From the NCBI GenBank assembly GCA_013205525.1, contig JABMMR010000259.1, forward strand, positions 1-5,720: DNA of 5,720 nt, read 5' to 3'. Both the position numbers and the translations under genes were made by a program. Shown here one piece after another: positions 5,040 through 5,720 of this stretch. Source of the stretch: Burkholderiales bacterium (lineage in GTDB: Bacteria > Pseudomonadota > Gammaproteobacteria > Burkholderiales > Burkholderiaceae_C). Numbering within the stretch: position 1 is the stretch's first letter; each line of letters begins with the position of its first letter. The notes beneath the pieces are model-generated. The model was not told where the DNA came from. It worked only from the letters and a program-made list of their open reading frames with translations, and ran no database searches.

Positions 5040-5720
5040 ATGTCCACAGTCTTCAACTTCACCTTCGTTCCTTGGTTTCGCTCGGTCGCGCCCTACATCC
5101 ATATGCACCGCGGCAAAACCTTTGTGGTGGCCATTGCGGGCGAAGCGATCGAGGCGGGCAAGTTGCCCAGCTTGGTGCAAGACTTGGCGCTCATCCAAAG
5201 CATGGGCGTGAAGGTGGTGCTGGTGCACGGCTTTCGCCCTCAGGTGAATGAGCAATTGCTGGCCAAAGGCCATACCCCCCAATACTCGCACGGCATGCGC
5301 ATCACCGACAGCGTGGCCTTGGATTGCGCCCAAGAAGCAGCCGGTCAACTTCGCTATGAAATTGAAGCGGCGTTTAGCCAAGGCTTACCCAATACGCCCA
5401 TGGCGGGCGCCACTGTGCGAGTTATTTCGGGCAACTTCATCACTGCCAAGCCCGTTGGCATATTGGACGGCGTAGATTTTCAACACTCTGGCTTGGTGCG
5501 TAAAGTGGATGTGGCGGGCATTGTGCAAACCTTGAATTTGGGCTCCATGGTGCTGTTATCGCCCTTTGGTTTTTCCCCCACCGGAGAAGCTTTCAACCTG
5601 ACCATGGAAGAGGTAGCTACCTCGGTGGCCACTGCGCTGCATGCAGACAAGTTGATATTTGTCACCGAAGTGGCCGGGGTGCGCATCAAGCCGACCGAGC
5701 CTGCCGGTGAAGACAACCCC
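5040..5720 (+). CDS. argA: N-acetylglutamate synthase (amino-acid N-acetyltransferase) ArgA, 5' part
   Basis: This contains the first 227 codons, open to the right edge; complete family members are about 430-450 residues. The visible part is the amino-acid-kinase-like domain: FVVAIAGEAIEAG (about 28-40), VVLVHGFRPQVNEQL (about 59-73), the HGMRITD motif (84-90), and the STGEAFNLT-like block (SPTGEAFNL, 179-187) followed by KLIFVTEVAGV. The acetyltransferase (GNAT) domain that transfers acetyl from acetyl-CoA to glutamate lies beyond the window. The enzyme commits glutamate to arginine synthesis in the cytoplasm and is classically feedback-inhibited by arginine through this kinase-like domain. 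The ATG is 3 nt after the vapC stop; only a weak GTGAG (5025-5029) precedes it. No separate promoter is apparent, so it is probably co-transcribed with vapBC. Identification is confident. Confidence 0.95.
   Translation, partial: MSTVFNFTFVPWFRSVAPYIHMHRGKTFVVAIAGEAIEAGKLPSLVQDLALIQSMGVKVVLVHGFRPQVNEQLLAKGHTPQYSHGMRITDSVALDCAQEAAGQLRYEIEAAFSQGLPNTPMAGATVRVISGNFITAKPVGILDGVDFQHSGLVRKVDVAGIVQTLNLGSMVLLSPFGFSPTGEAFNLTMEEVATSVATALHADKLIFVTEVAGVRIKPTEPAGEDNP

Noticed and set aside
4872..5381. Minus-strand 169-codon open frame
   Set aside because: It is antisense to the end of vapC and the conserved start of argA, both well supported.

Overview
The window looks like chromosomal DNA from a betaproteobacterium of the order Burkholderiales, most likely a Comamonadaceae relative such as Limnohabitans, Rhodoferax or Polaromonas. 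This assignment is inferred from the protein style of HrpA and ArgA, the hrpA-argA neighbourhood, the moderate-to-high GC and the type of dispersed palindrome seen. No database search was possible.

Layout, left to right: (1) positions 3-254 (+) are the C-terminal part of a FitB/VapC-type PIN-domain toxin that enters from the left edge. (2) Positions 248-4258 (-) hold one complete 1336-codon gene for the DEAH-box RNA helicase HrpA, convergent with the toxin and overlapping its 3' end by 7 bp. (3) A 74-bp divergent intergenic region (4259-4332) carries a 24-bp imperfect palindrome that is a good operator candidate. (4) Positions 4333-4596 and 4593-5036 (+) form a compact toxin-antitoxin module: a ribbon-helix-helix antitoxin (VapB-like) and a PIN-domain RNase toxin (VapC), overlapping at ATGA. 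(5) Positions 5040-5720 (+) are the first 227 codons of argA (N-acetylglutamate synthase, first step of arginine synthesis), starting 3 nt after the toxin stop and running off the right edge.

The most unusual structure lies inside hrpA. Six clear copies of a roughly 20-24-bp palindromic unit (core GGGGTCAGATCCCGATT, either orientation) occur in two clusters, 1115-1237 and 3989-4069. Both clusters are in frame and leave the gene open. Four of the copies encode GSDPD(F/Y) and a fifth encodes GSDPN. One cluster lies in the helicase core between motif I (GETGSGKTT) and motif Ia (TQPRR). The other sits in a linker before the C-terminal region. The left cluster is bounded by a perfect 21-bp inverted repeat around a second, perfect 23-bp palindrome. 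The right cluster contains a hairpin of about 52 bp plus a 27-bp tandem duplication. This resembles the in-frame palindromic elements of Rickettsia genes (RPEs) or REP/BIME elements mobilised by REP-associated tyrosine transposases, here invading a conserved RNA helicase.

Functionally, hrpA is flanked by two different VapC-type toxins, and argA appears to be the third cistron of the vapBC transcript, so the antitoxin's autoregulation may also influence arginine synthesis. No RNA genes, CRISPR array, insertion sequence or gene-free stretch above 300 bp was found.
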